A stretch of 64,000 bases of DNA from Propionibacteriaceae bacterium UBA6122 (GCA_002428365.1 DIVW01000041.1:72684-136683); one strand, 5' to 3'. Positions 45,013 through 52,718 are shown, numbered from the stretch's first letter. The notes: a model not told the origin generated them from the sequence alone. Numbers and translations: made by a program.

Positions 45013-46043
45013 CAGTTGTTGCGCCCTCTGGCCGCTACAGGCCAGGTGCCACCGGCGCTAAGCAGATAGTCATCGGCAAGGTTCACGGCGTTGCAGGCGT
45101 GATTGGGCACGATCGCGACGGTGCTTCCCAGCGCTGGCAGGACGCCGGGCCACTCGATGGTGACGTGGTGTTCGCTGAGGGCCACCAGGCGGGCCTCAGG
45201 GTGATCCAGCACCCGGCCATAGCCGGTGGCCCATGGTGCCCGATCGGCGCCGAGTGCCTTGCTGCCGGCATCGCAGATCACCCGACCGCCAGCGTGGGAG
45301 ACCACCCGGGAGGTGACGGTGAGTGCGACCTGGTCGAAGCCGATGGTGCCCAGCTCGACCTGTTGGGCATCGCCAAACACGTACACCCCTGGACGTAGCT
45401 CGTTGATTACCCCGGCATCGCTGAACTGGGCCGAGGGGGTAGAACCCCCACTCACTAGGCGGGGCTCGATGCCAGCTGCCTGCAGCGCGGCTGCAGCCGC
45501 CCTCAATGCCTCCGCCTCATCGGCCGCGGCCTGCTGCCTGGTGGCAGGGGAGTAACTGTGTCCAGGGAAGGTGAACACTCCAGCGATCGACAGCCCGGGC
45601 TCGGCGAGCTCCGTGGCCAGGATCCCTACCTGGGCTGGGGCCACTCCCGAGCGGTGATGGCCCGAGTCGACCTCGATCAGCACTTCGGCGCCCAACCCGA
45701 CCAGTTGGCGGCCGGCCTCGATCGAATCGCAGCCCAGGCTGAGCCGCACCCCAGCCTCGGTCAGAGCGCGCAGCCTGGCGGCGTCGGTGGCGTCGGCCCA
45801 AAGGGGGTAGGCGATGAAGAGGTCGTCAGCACCACTGGCTGCGAACACTTCAGCTTCGCCGATGGTGGCCACCGTTAGCCCGGACGCGCCGGCCGCGAGC
45901 TGGAGGGCAGCGATTTGCGGGCACTTGTGGGTCTTGCCGTGGGGTCGAAGCGCCATTCCTAAGCCGGCCGCATGGGCGGCCATGGCGGCGATATTGGCCG
46001 CCATCACCTCGGTGTCGAGGCGAAGGTGCGGTGTGGTGCCCAC
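45012..46043 (-). CDS. D-threonine aldolase / D-serine dehydratase-like PLP enzyme
   Basis: 343 residues. Alanine-racemase-type barrel: RLDTEVMAANIAAMAA, the PLP Lys in LRPHGKTHKCPQIAALQL, EVDSGHHRSGV, FTFPGHSY and RLVSGGSTPSA. The C-terminal metal site His-Cys is in IVPNHACNAVNLAD. The family acts on D-threonine, D-serine or related beta-hydroxy amino acids. GTG start, 6 bases after the yajQ stop; coupled to xthA downstream. Substrate not determined. Confidence 0.8.
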   Translation of the reverse strand: MGTTPHLRLDTEVMAANIAAMAAHAAGLGMALRPHGKTHKCPQIAALQLAAGASGLTVATIGEAEVFAASGADDLFIAYPLWADATDAARLRALTEAGVRLSLGCDSIEAGRQLVGLGAEVLIEVDSGHHRSGVAPAQVGILATELAEPGLSIAGVFTFPGHSYSPATRQQAAADEAEALRAAAAALQAAGIEPRLVSGGSTPSAQFSDAGVINELRPGVYVFGDAQQVELGTIGFDQVALTVTSRVVSHAGGRVICDAGSKALGADRAPWATGYGRVLDHPEARLVALSEHHVTIEWPGVLPALGSTVAIVPNHACNAVNLADDYLLSAGGTWPVAARGRNN

Positions 46044-46049
46044 TGAAGC

Positions 46050-46541
46050 TCAGCGGTAGTTGTCGTACTGCACCGCGAAGTCGTACTCAGCCTCGCGCAC
46101 CAGCTTCTGGACGGCCTGCAGGTCGTCGCGCTTCTTGCCGTAGACCCGCAGTTCCTCGCCCTGTACCTGGGTGCGCACGCCCTTCAGTCCGGAGTCGCGG
46201 ATCAGTTTGGTGATCTTGGCGGCGTTCTCCCGGCTGATGCCCTCTTTGGTGGTGGCCGTGATCTTCCACACTTTCCCTGACAGCCGGGCCTCGCCAGCGT
46301 CCAGGGATTTCAGGTCGATCTTGCGGCGCACCAACATGGTCTGGAACACATCGAGGATGGCCTTGACCCGCTCCTCGCCGTTGGCCTCCAGCTCGATGGC
46401 CTCACCCGACCAGCGGATGGACGCATCGGTGTTTTTGAAGTCGAAGCGGTTGCGCACTTCCTTGGCCGCCATGTTGAGGGCGTTGTCCACCTCTTGGCGA
46501 TCAACCTTGCTTACGATGTCGAAAGAACTCTCACCTGCCAT
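46050..46541 (-). CDS. YajQ-family nucleotide-binding protein
   Basis: 163 residues, the usual length. Marks: [34 protein letters not shown], the central KKIDLKSL-like RRKIDLKSL and the C-terminal FAVQYDNYR. Some members bind cyclic di-GMP. The ATG at 46541 gives the family N-terminus; a longer frame to 46610 would enter the tRNA-Tyr promoter. First gene of a leftward operon with the aldolase-like gene and xthA. Confidence 0.9.
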   Translation of the reverse strand: MAGESSFDIVSKVDRQEVDNALNMAAKEVRNRFDFKNTDASIRWSGEAIELEANGEERVKAILDVFQTMLVRRKIDLKSLDAGEARLSGKVWKITATTKEGISRENAAKITKLIRDSGLKGVRTQVQGEELRVYGKKRDDLQAVQKLVREAEYDFAVQYDNYR

Positions 46542-46570
46542 GGGCGCCATTGTGCCCGATTGGAGCCGAT

Positions 46571-46600
46571 TCGAATCCTGTCCCGGCGCTTTGCTAGAGT
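46571..46600 (+). promoter_or_regulatory. Possible tRNA-Tyr promoter
   Basis: TCGAAT (46571-46576) and TAGAGT (46595-46600) are 18 bases apart, 10 bases before the tRNA. The -35 match is weak. Confidence 0.35.
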
Positions 46601-46610
46601 GTCCCGGCAC

Positions 46611-46692
46611 GGCAGGTTGCCCGAGTGGCCAAAGGGAGCGGTCTGTAAAACCGTCGGCTCAGCCTACGTAGGTTCGAACCCTACACCTGCCA
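46611..46692 (+). tRNA. tRNA-Tyr (GTA)
   Basis: 82 bases with a long variable arm. Acceptor GGCAGGT pairs with ACCTGCC and is followed by A. The anticodon loop CTGTAAA gives GTA. The T arm is GTAGG TTCGAAC CCTAC. No CCA is encoded. Its 3' end is the integration site of the following element; the tRNA itself is intact. Confidence 0.95.
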
Positions 46693-46693
46693 C
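46673..46693 (+). repeat. attL core, 3' end of tRNA-Tyr
   Basis: Twenty-one bases starting TTCGAACCCTACACC, identical to 55785-55805. The two copies bound the integrated element. Confidence 0.88.
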
Positions 46694-46699
46694 ACCTTG

Positions 46700-46735
46700 A
46701 GTGCCCTAGTCAGACGCAAGTCGGGCTAGGGCACT
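46700..46735 (+). terminator. Element-borne terminator after tRNA-Tyr
   Basis: AGTGCCCTAG (46700-46709) pairs perfectly with CTAGGGCACT (46726-46735), followed by TCTC. It lies just inside the element, 8 bases after the tRNA, and would replace the chromosomal terminator now at 55810-55850. Confidence 0.7.
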
Positions 46736-46743
46736 TCTCATGT

Positions 46744-46762
46744 CGTGCCAGCTACGTGCCAG
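46744..46762 (+). repeat. Left candidate integrase arm sites
   Basis: CGTGCCAG at 46744-46751 and 46755-46762, 11 bases apart, same orientation as three copies near the other end (55645-55673). Helical spacing and position fit arm-type integrase binding sites. From here to 46907 no credible gene was found. Confidence 0.55.
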
Positions 46763-46907
46763 ATGCTACTCCGGCGCGCTGATTTCTGAAGTCAGGGTTG
46801 GTGGGCTTCCTTATCGCCAGCTATCCAGAGACTCGCGTGCAGACACCGTGAAGAAGGGCGACAACGGTCAGCTCCTGGCGAGTGGGCTTGGCATCGTCGA
46901 TGCCCGT

Positions 46908-48659
46908 CTACCTCGCCGCCCACCAAGCGATGAGACTTGACCAGAGGCTGGGTCCTTGGGTGCTGGCCATGAGCAGTGTCACCCCAGCAACGACCAACGA
47001 TCCGACTGATACCCAAAGGGCCAACCTTCCAAGACGACTGGTCTCGATGCTCGCTCCGATGGATGCCGTGACAGCCATTACCTCGCGATACGACAGCGAA
47101 TCGTTCATGAGTTCCCGAAACAGACGTTCCCGGTTCTTCCCTAGTTGTTTGAGCATGTCGCGCTCGGCCACGGGTTTGATGGCGTACCGCTGGTCCAGCT
47201 GCTCATGAAGGTGGAATGGCACCAATGAGCGGAACCAGCCCTTCCACAGGTACCCAGTGTCGCGGGCAACGTGCGGCAGATCGAGCCCATCCTTCAGGAG
47301 TTCCCTGCGAAGACGTTTCAGTGCACGTGGTCTGAAACGACCGTGACGACTCGCTCCCAGATCCCTCGCTCGCGCTTGAGTCACACGAAGGTCGCGAACG
47401 TACTCGGTGACCCCTGCATACAGAAGGAACTGCCTTACTGACTTGTCGAGTACATGGGCCACGTGGCCAGCGGTGGAGGCCGTCCAGCCAGTTCCCGGCT
47501 CCTGAACCAGTTCGACAACCCGATCTAGCTTTCCCGTAAGGCCCCAGCTGTTGCGAAGCACCTCGTCGTGAGGCCCAGAGCCGTCCGCCGGTATCAGCAA
47601 CAGACCAGGCAACTCCGGCGACGTGATTCGGACGAACGGCTCATCCAGGCCGAGCGCTCGCAAACTCGATGAGAACTTGCGGTCTAGGTGGTCCTTCTCG
47701 TGGTCGAAATCAGCGAGCAAGATGAGCTCAACCACAGGTTGGCGATCTGGTTGCTCGGCGAAGTAGCCGGGGAGCTTGCGGCCCAGCCAATCTCTCGCCG
47801 CATCACCGATCCGCTGCCGCTCCCGCCGTGTCGCCTCAATCGCCGCAAAGTGGCGGTTAATCGCTAAGGCCCGGCGAGCACCTCGAAACCGAAGAGCGGG
47901 TTCATGGTCTCGCTTCCATTCAAGATCCAGCGCGTGCGTTCCCGCGTCGGAGAAGAGGAAGAAGGCGACAACCGCAGTCAGCCCCTCGCCCACTTGGATT
48001 GCCGTGACCTCGACCCGGCTGAACTCTGGAGGGAGTACCTCCCGGACCGCTCTGAAGCCCGAGTCACCTCCGCCCGGCGCTGCGACGTCGCCGAGTCTCC
48101 ACCAAGCGGGCCCATGCCCCGTTCGGGCGACATCCAGAAGGTCGAGATTCGACCCCGGTGCAGCCCGTGTGAGGTCGTCTCGATCCCAGCCTGCATGTCG
48201 AAGCGACTTACGAAGCTGGTCGTATCGACTTGGTGGGAAGAACTCCACTACCCAAATGCCACCGTGCTCGACGGCCTCACCCTCAGGAAGGAGCATGTTT
48301 TGCATCCGGTCATCACGCGGCTCAACTCGGTTCCGATCATGCTCATTGAACGGATGGAAGTAGTTCAGCCAACGCAGGAAGAGCACCTGTACCCGCCAAG
48401 GAAGGCGCACGCGATGCTGGCCCCACAAAACCCACTTCAGAAGGCGGTAGGGAAAGTCGTACCAACGCCACGCATCGCCGATTTCCGGAACTTTTGCGGT
48501 CACACTCGCGATTCGTTCGCTTATCTCGCCAAGGTCAACCCCTGACTCGCCCCCGGGCCCGGCTATGGAAGGAGCGTCACCATCGACGGCATTGCGATCT
48601 TCCGGGTCGCCCTGCGCGAGATCATCGCCATGTTTGTCCACAGGGCAATCATCGACCAT
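46908..48659 (-). CDS. Unrecognised 583-residue protein with C-terminal membrane helices
   Basis: Not recognised. The first 45 residues are acidic and low in complexity. A conserved-looking body follows: WRWYDFPYRLLKWVLWGQHR, VLFLRWLNYFHPFNEHD, GGIWVVEFFPPSRYDQLRKS, a beta-rich stretch VEVTAIQVGEGLTAVVAFFL, VVELILLADFDHEKDHLDRK and a very basic segment ARDLGASRHGRFRPRALKRL. The last 50 residues contain two hydrophobic segments (LALWVSVGSLVVAGVTLLMA and SLWSSLIAWWA), so it is probably membrane-anchored with a large cytoplasmic part. It is cargo of the element, next to an ApeA-like gene; a defence role is possible but unsupported by motif. Confidence 0.7.
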   Translation of the reverse strand: MVDDCPVDKHGDDLAQGDPEDRNAVDGDAPSIAGPGGESGVDLGEISERIASVTAKVPEIGDAWRWYDFPYRLLKWVLWGQHRVRLPWRVQVLFLRWLNYFHPFNEHDRNRVEPRDDRMQNMLLPEGEAVEHGGIWVVEFFPPSRYDQLRKSLRHAGWDRDDLTRAAPGSNLDLLDVARTGHGPAWWRLGDVAAPGGGDSGFRAVREVLPPEFSRVEVTAIQVGEGLTAVVAFFLFSDAGTHALDLEWKRDHEPALRFRGARRALAINRHFAAIEATRRERQRIGDAARDWLGRKLPGYFAEQPDRQPVVELILLADFDHEKDHLDRKFSSSLRALGLDEPFVRITSPELPGLLLIPADGSGPHDEVLRNSWGLTGKLDRVVELVQEPGTGWTASTAGHVAHVLDKSVRQFLLYAGVTEYVRDLRVTQARARDLGASRHGRFRPRALKRLRRELLKDGLDLPHVARDTGYLWKGWFRSLVPFHLHEQLDQRYAIKPVAERDMLKQLGKNRERLFRELMNDSLSYREVMAVTASIGASIETSRLGRLALWVSVGSLVVAGVTLLMASTQGPSLWSSLIAWWAAR

Positions 48660-48812
48660 GAGCTAGGAGGCGACGGCCCCTTCAGCGTGTGAGTGGTCAC
48701 TTTGGGTGGCCATTCGGTCCGGGGTGCCGTCGTGAGCCGACACCCCGGAGCACGTCTTCTGAGCCTCAGGGGCCGTTCAGTGCCCGTTAGACCCTCGCTC
48801 GGCTGAGGCCGC

Positions 48813-48971
48813 TCAGGCAGCCCCCGAAGTCCAGCGGGTCTGCCACCCGTGCCCGAGTGGGCAAACGTAGTGGGACTCACACAACGACCCGGCGCGAATG
48901 ATCCGCTCACTCAGGGCGAGACGCCCGCAGCCCGGACACAGTGCGCGGTGGGTAGGATGCTGAATGGTCAC
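48813..48971 (-). CDS. 52-residue zinc-ribbon protein
   Basis: A small frame starting GTG at 48971, 5 bases after a strong AAGGAG. The product begins MTIQHPTHRALCPGCGRLAL and continues with LCESHYVCPLGHGWQTRW. Two Cys pairs (CPGC near residue 12; C31 and C37) plus His residues form a likely zinc ribbon. The ribosome site and motif together make this a credible gene although it is short. It lies between the resolvase and the 583-residue gene, all on the minus strand. The role may be DNA or RNA binding; unknown. Confidence 0.65.
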   Translation of the reverse strand: MTIQHPTHRALCPGCGRLALSERIIRAGSLCESHYVCPLGHGWQTRWTSGAA

Positions 48972-49118
48972 GCCTTCTCCTTGATCGTTTGGCCTCCGTT
49001 CCCGTCGGTGTCGTAAGCACCGGCGGGAACACTTGTTTCAACTGCCATCTTCGGGTTTCACATTGCCCTAGCTCGCTGACACCTAGTCTCCTCGGGCGCA
49101 CAGACTCGATCAACAGCC
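48972..49118. other. Intergenic segment, nothing recognised
   Basis: Together with 49119-49385 this makes a 414-base stretch without a gene. This left part holds only the ribosome site of the zinc-ribbon gene and shows no clear promoter. Confidence 0.4.
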
Positions 49119-49347
49119 CTCTCCACAGGGGCTGTGGGTGGGGTGTGGATAGCCCCAGAGCCCACGCTCAGGGTCTGTGGGCAACCCGGCGTGTCACGGG
49201 TGGACGGCCTTCAGGCAGCGAGGCAAATAGCCTTGTCAGCAGCCCCACAGCCTGTGGAAACAAACTACATCGCTGTAATTTGCAATTCTTCATGACCAAG
49301 TGCGCCAAGTGCGTGCCGTTGGCGACGATCTCCACAGGCCATCCACA
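49119..49347. promoter_or_regulatory. Cluster of DnaA-box-like sequences, candidate origin
   Basis: Six nonamers match TTATCCACA or its TTGTCCACA variant at 7-8 of 9 positions: 49119-49127, 49144-49152 (TGTGGATAG), 49176-49184 (TGTGGGCAA), 49253-49261 (TGTGGAAAC), 49328-49336 and 49339-49347. Between them, 49257-49303 is markedly AT-rich for this genome, as in an unwinding element. A short direct repeat AAGTGCG follows at about 49303-49318. Origin function is inferred. Confidence 0.45.
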
Positions 49348-49353
49348 CCCGAG

Positions 49354-49370
49354 ATACCCGCAGGGGGTAT
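49354..49370 (-). terminator. Short hairpin after the resolvase gene
   Basis: ATACCC (49354-49359) pairs with GGGTAT (49365-49370), 16 bases after the resolvase stop. The stem is only six pairs. Confidence 0.3.
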
Positions 49371-49385
49371 GCCGGTCAACGGAGG

Positions 49386-49970
49386 TCAGCCCTTGGTCAG
49401 CCTGTAGACCGTGGCCACACTCACGCCCAGGGTGCGGGCGATCTCGGCGGGCACTTCCCCGGCATTGCGGAGTGCCTGAGCCTGCTTGGCCCGCTTGCTG
49501 TCGAGAGCCTTTGGGCGTCCCCCGACGCGCCCCTGAGCCTTGGCGGCGGCAAGGCCTGCCGTGGTGCGTTCGGAGATGAACGACCGTTCCATCTCGCTGA
49601 AAATCGAGAGCATCTGCATCATGGCTACGCCGGTCGGAGTCGAGCTATTGAGGCCGTCAGAGACTGACTCAATGAAGATGCCCTTCCCCGTGAGATCGGC
49701 AAGGAGCCCGGTTACGTGAGCAACTGATCGACCCAGCCGGTCGAGCTTGTAGACCACGATGGTGTCCCCTGGCTGCACGTCAGCTAGGAGCGCGTCCAGC
49801 CCCAGCCGGGAGGTCTTCGCGCCGCTCACGCCGTGATCGACGTAACGACTGCGCTTCAGAACCCCGGCCTTGTCGAGTGCGTCGTGCTGGAGTTGCTCAT
49901 CCTGCTTGCCGGTGCTCACGCGGACGTAACCGAGTCGCTGGCCGGTGGTCTTTGTTGCTGTGGTCCTCAT
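49386..49970 (-). CDS. Serine recombinase (resolvase/invertase family)
   Basis: 194 residues, the standard small serine recombinase size. Catalytic Ser in GYVRVSTGKQDEQLQ; DTIVVYKLDRLGRSVAHV holds the conserved Arg/Asp; EMERSFISERTTAGLAAAKA is the long E-helix. The C-terminal helix-turn-helix reads ARTLGVSVATVYRLTKG. It could resolve element dimers, invert a segment or be a remnant of a transposon. It is divergent from the ApeA-like gene. Confidence 0.92.
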   Translation of the reverse strand: MRTTATKTTGQRLGYVRVSTGKQDEQLQHDALDKAGVLKRSRYVDHGVSGAKTSRLGLDALLADVQPGDTIVVYKLDRLGRSVAHVTGLLADLTGKGIFIESVSDGLNSSTPTGVAMMQMLSIFSEMERSFISERTTAGLAAAKAQGRVGGRPKALDSKRAKQAQALRNAGEVPAEIARTLGVSVATVYRLTKG

Positions 49971-49988
49971 GGATGCAGTCTCTCATCA

Positions 49989-50023
49989 ACTCATACGTTT
50001 ATGCAACGCATTAAGGTATGAGT
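49989..50023. promoter_or_regulatory. Inverted repeat upstream of the resolvase gene
   Basis: ACTCATAC (49989-49996) and GTATGAGT (50016-50023) flank an AT-rich 19-base centre, 18 bases before the resolvase start. Such a site fits a resolvase subsite or operator. The rest of 50024-50227 shows nothing definite. Confidence 0.4.
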
Positions 50024-50227
50024 TTTGATAGCCGCGTGTCGCGAGCTGGAGCCCATCTGAGGGGCCGGTTCGGGATTCTCATTCGAGCATCGTTTCTGAG
50101 ACGGCTTCGAAGGTCTCGTCTCGACTAACTCGGGCCAGACGGGAGGAACATCGCGGACGTCGGGCACGGTCCCTACACAACAATGGAGCAAACTCAGGCC
50201 TGAGGACAGGGAGCGCTGGTCTTGCCA

Positions 50228-50233
50228 TAGCCT
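50228..50233 (+). promoter_or_regulatory. Leaderless -10 element of the ApeA-like gene
   Basis: TAGCCT ends 6 bases before the ATG at 50240. The island gene thus carries a host-style leaderless promoter of its own. Confidence 0.5.
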
Positions 50234-50239
50234 CAGCAC

Positions 50240-51640
50240 ATGGCATCTGACTTCGAGCCGATCCTCGGAACCTGGTGGGCTGTCGGTGCTCCTGACGTGC
50301 GCATCTCCGGCTACCTCGACCTTACTTCCGACATCGACGCGCCGTGGCGTCTGGTGCTCGCCGGACAGCTGACAGAGTGGCCTGAACCTGGACACGACCG
50401 CCACATGACGGTTCTCGGCAGGGGGCCGCAAGGCGAGTTCACTCTCAGATTCGCGTCTCACACTGTCAACCGTGGCTACGGGCGGACGGGCGAGGACGTG
50501 GTGCAGGTCTGGCGAGCCCGTGAGTTCTTACGCGGTGGCCACGAAATTGGGCAGGACCATCACGCCGTTGAATTCGAGCTGCCTCACCTGCTTGCGTGGC
50601 GTGGGCACAGTCAGTATTCAGAGTGGAACGGCGGGATGCTGTCGGATCGCAACCTCCCTCCGATCCTTGGGGCACAGCTGCACGGGGCTCGGAGTATCTA
50701 CCTAGGCGCGTCGTCGCATGGATCATTTAGGGACGCTGGTGAGTCCTGGGAGGTTCGAGGAAGGTACCGGGTCACAGGCCGGGACGGTGTCACCCTCGAC
50801 GGTGTCGCGTCACTAGTCACGAGCCTCACGTGGCTTCAAGGCATCATGATCAGCACCCCGGTCGAGCCCCGCCGCATCATGATGGAGTCGGGTCCGCGAC
50901 CCATCCCGAGCCTTGCCATTGTCGATCCGAGGCAGCCCGCCGATTCTGGACTTCGCTACGAGCCGTTCCTCGACGCCACAGACGTGGACTTCGAGCAATT
51001 CATGCGTCAATGGACTGAACTGGGCGAATCGGCACCGTCGGCAATGAGGGCCGCTTCCCCTTCTGAACAGCGGCTGCCAGCTGAGAGCCAGCTCGCCGAG
51101 GTGTGCAAAGGGATCGAGGCCCTTGACGCCCTGATATCTCCTGCACCGGAGCTTGATGAGACTGACAAGCGAGCCCTTGCTGCTCTCGATGTGGCTGGAC
51201 TGCCCGGCCACATCAAGCGTTACGTTCGTTCGCAACTGAAGATGCATCACCGCACTCTCCCGATCAAGCTCGCCAGTCTCGCACAAATGATGGGTGCCGA
51301 GTCGGCGCAGTGGCTGCTCGGGCCATCCCTGGCTGAGTGGGCACAGTCGGTCGCACAGCTGCGCAACGCCCACGCCCACGGACTGCCCCTTCCTGGCGGG
51401 ATGAAGAATGATGTTCCATTCCTGGTCACCTCCCTTCGCTCAGTCACTGCCGTTCTCAAGCTGTCGCTTCTAGCCGCAGCTGGCTACTCCAACAGAGACT
51501 CTGCTGCACCGGGAGAGCTCCTTCGTGGTGGAGGTGTGACAGTCACTCCACACCCAGACTCCTTGCTGTTCTACGAGCTTGAGGCCATCGCGAGCTACTC
51601 CGACCACTGGTCGGGCTGGCACCGCCGCCTGCATCCATAG
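50240..51640 (+). CDS. ApeA-like HEPN protein, probable anti-phage abortive infection
   Basis: 466 residues. The N-terminal half is beta-rich and resembles the ApeA N-terminal domain: ILGTWWAVGAPDVRISGYLD, WRLVLAGQLTEWP and VEFELPHLLAWRGHSQYSEW. The C-terminal third is helical and HEPN-like, ending in SVAQLRNAHAHGLPLPG; Arg375 and His380 form the Rx4H ribonuclease motif. ApeA proteins stop phage growth by HEPN RNase activity. It is the only plus-strand gene between the resolvase and the excisionase-like gene and has its own promoter, as expected for cargo. Family assignment is by motif and layout; activity is inferred. Confidence 0.7.
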   Translation: MASDFEPILGTWWAVGAPDVRISGYLDLTSDIDAPWRLVLAGQLTEWPEPGHDRHMTVLGRGPQGEFTLRFASHTVNRGYGRTGEDVVQVWRAREFLRGGHEIGQDHHAVEFELPHLLAWRGHSQYSEWNGGMLSDRNLPPILGAQLHGARSIYLGASSHGSFRDAGESWEVRGRYRVTGRDGVTLDGVASLVTSLTWLQGIMISTPVEPRRIMMESGPRPIPSLAIVDPRQPADSGLRYEPFLDATDVDFEQFMRQWTELGESAPSAMRAASPSEQRLPAESQLAEVCKGIEALDALISPAPELDETDKRALAALDVAGLPGHIKRYVRSQLKMHHRTLPIKLASLAQMMGAESAQWLLGPSLAEWAQSVAQLRNAHAHGLPLPGGMKNDVPFLVTSLRSVTAVLKLSLLAAAGYSNRDSAAPGELLRGGGVTVTPHPDSLLFYELEAIASYSDHWSGWHRRLHP

Positions 51641-51844
51641 GTGCTCGCGGCGAGATCCGACGCTCTGAGGATCGCATTTGGTGCCGAGGATCGCCGCCGA
51701 GGTCCGCATTCCTTCCCGCCGCTCGGCGGGCGAAATCTTCGGCGTGTTCGACCCGGCTGCCTGGTAGGTAGGAGTAGACGCGACGCCCGACCTTGCCGCG
51801 CCGCCGTTGCCGCTGAAGGTGGGCGCACCGATCCTGATGGGCAT
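51470..51844 (-). pseudogene. Probably truncated satellite gene, 3' part antisense to the ApeA-like gene
   Basis: A frame of up to 125 residues starting at the ATG at 51844, two bases after the stop of the preceding gene and behind GGGAGG. The start MPIRIGAPTFSGNGG looks like a genuine N-terminus, but from about residue 68 onward the frame runs opposite to the ApeA-like coding sequence. The likely reading is that a downstream gene of the block was cut off when the cargo entered. Alternatively it is not translated. No family recognised. Confidence 0.35.
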
Positions 51845-51846
51845 GG

Positions 51847-52224
51847 TTAGGCCTCCCTGCCCTTTGCTGCGTCCATCGCCAGCGTGGCGAAGTGACTCAA
51901 CCGCATGATGGCGTAGGCGTCGGCGGGGTCCTCGGCTGGTGCCGGTCGGACCAGTACAGGAAGATCCCCCCGTCCGTTGGTGTCGGCGTCGAACACCGCC
52001 CGGCTGAGGTAGGTCGCCACGCGACCCCACGGGATTGGCGAGGCCTTGATGTGTACGCCCGGCACGCCGTAGACATCTGGCTCGATTCCGAAGACCTCAT
52101 CCGACCGACGGCGTGATGCTGGCCGGGCCTCGGCTTGGGTGACCCCGAGGGATCGGAGCGTTGTGGCGACTACCGCCCGCCAGCGGTTGGCACGGCGGCG
52201 CTGGTCTTCAAGCGCGGTGGACAT
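51847..52224 (-). CDS. Small satellite protein, possible PD-(D/E)xK nuclease
   Basis: 125 residues from the ATG at 52224, behind GAGAGAGG. The N-terminal helix is basic (QRRRANRWRAVVATTLRSLG). The middle, GIEPDVYGVPGVHIKASPIP with WGRVATYLSRAV and GDLPVLVRPAPAED, resembles resolvase-like nucleases of actinophages, in which Asp and Lys sit in such strands; here the usual Glu before Lys is His. Nuclease function is therefore uncertain. A longer upstream frame to 52875 is not credible. Part of a leftward gene block. Confidence 0.6.
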   Translation of the reverse strand: MSTALEDQRRRANRWRAVVATTLRSLGVTQAEARPASRRRSDEVFGIEPDVYGVPGVHIKASPIPWGRVATYLSRAVFDADTNGRGDLPVLVRPAPAEDPADAYAIMRLSHFATLAMDAAKGREA

Positions 52225-52226
52225 GA

Positions 52227-52718
52227 TCAGACCTCTCTCTCGGACGGTGTGTAGGTCGAGACCTGGCGAACCCCGGCCAGTCTGCGGCGTTGCTCCTGGC
52301 CATCGGCGATTCGGATCGACGGGTCCGGCGCCGAGTTCAACGTCCTGCTGGTGGGCAGCGACGGGCCGAAGATCTCTTCGACATGGGCCAGTGATTCGGC
52401 CCTGGTCTTTGGGTCTGCATGGCTCCAGGCCACCCGCCGGGCTGTCTCGCGGGCCTCTTCCCAATCCGGGGTGCCATAACTCCACTTGGGTTGCCCGTCG
52501 GGCCACGCGCCGCGACCAATAGGCCCGTCTTCGTCGTCCACCCGATCGAGCCAGGACCTGCCGAGCCGGTCGATGCTCCCGGCGATCATGTCGGCGGTCA
52601 GGGTTAAGGAATCGCCTCGGCCACGCACGAAACCGAAGGCCGAAATAGGGCGCTTGAAATGGATCTGGTCCCCGGGCTTCAGCTTGCCCTGCGGGGTCTT
52701 GAGTGGCTTGGTCGTCAT
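52227..52718 (-). CDS. Uncharacterised satellite protein, 163 residues
   Basis: Not recognised. The ATG at 52718 follows AGGAG by 7 bases and overlaps the stop of the terminase-like gene (ATGA), so it is translated with it. The N-terminus LKPGDQIHFKRPISAFGFVR looks like a small beta barrel; SWLDRVDDEDGPIGRGAWPD and WEEARETARRVAWSHADPKT follow and are acidic to helical. The last 40 residues are basic and flexible. Its place between a terminase-like and a nuclease-like gene suggests a role in element packaging or replication. Confidence 0.6.
   Translation of the reverse strand: MTTKPLKTPQGKLKPGDQIHFKRPISAFGFVRGRGDSLTLTADMIAGSIDRLGRSWLDRVDDEDGPIGRGAWPDGQPKWSYGTPDWEEARETARRVAWSHADPKTRAESLAHVEEIFGPSLPTSRTLNSAPDPSIRIADGQEQRRRLAGVRQVSTYTPSEREV

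Noticed and set aside
46740..46940. 66-residue plus-strand frame at the left end of the element
   Set aside because: It starts over the candidate arm sites, has no ribosome site and reads like non-coding sequence; runs into the end of the 583-residue gene.
47776..48545. Plus-strand frames of 195 and 213 residues opposite the 583-residue gene
   Set aside because: Arg/Ser/Pro-rich mirror frames; the minus-strand frame has better composition and a coherent hydrophobic C-terminus.
48563..48910. 115-residue minus-strand frame between the 583-residue gene and the zinc-ribbon gene
   Set aside because: No motif or ribosome site, and it overlaps both better supported genes in other frames.
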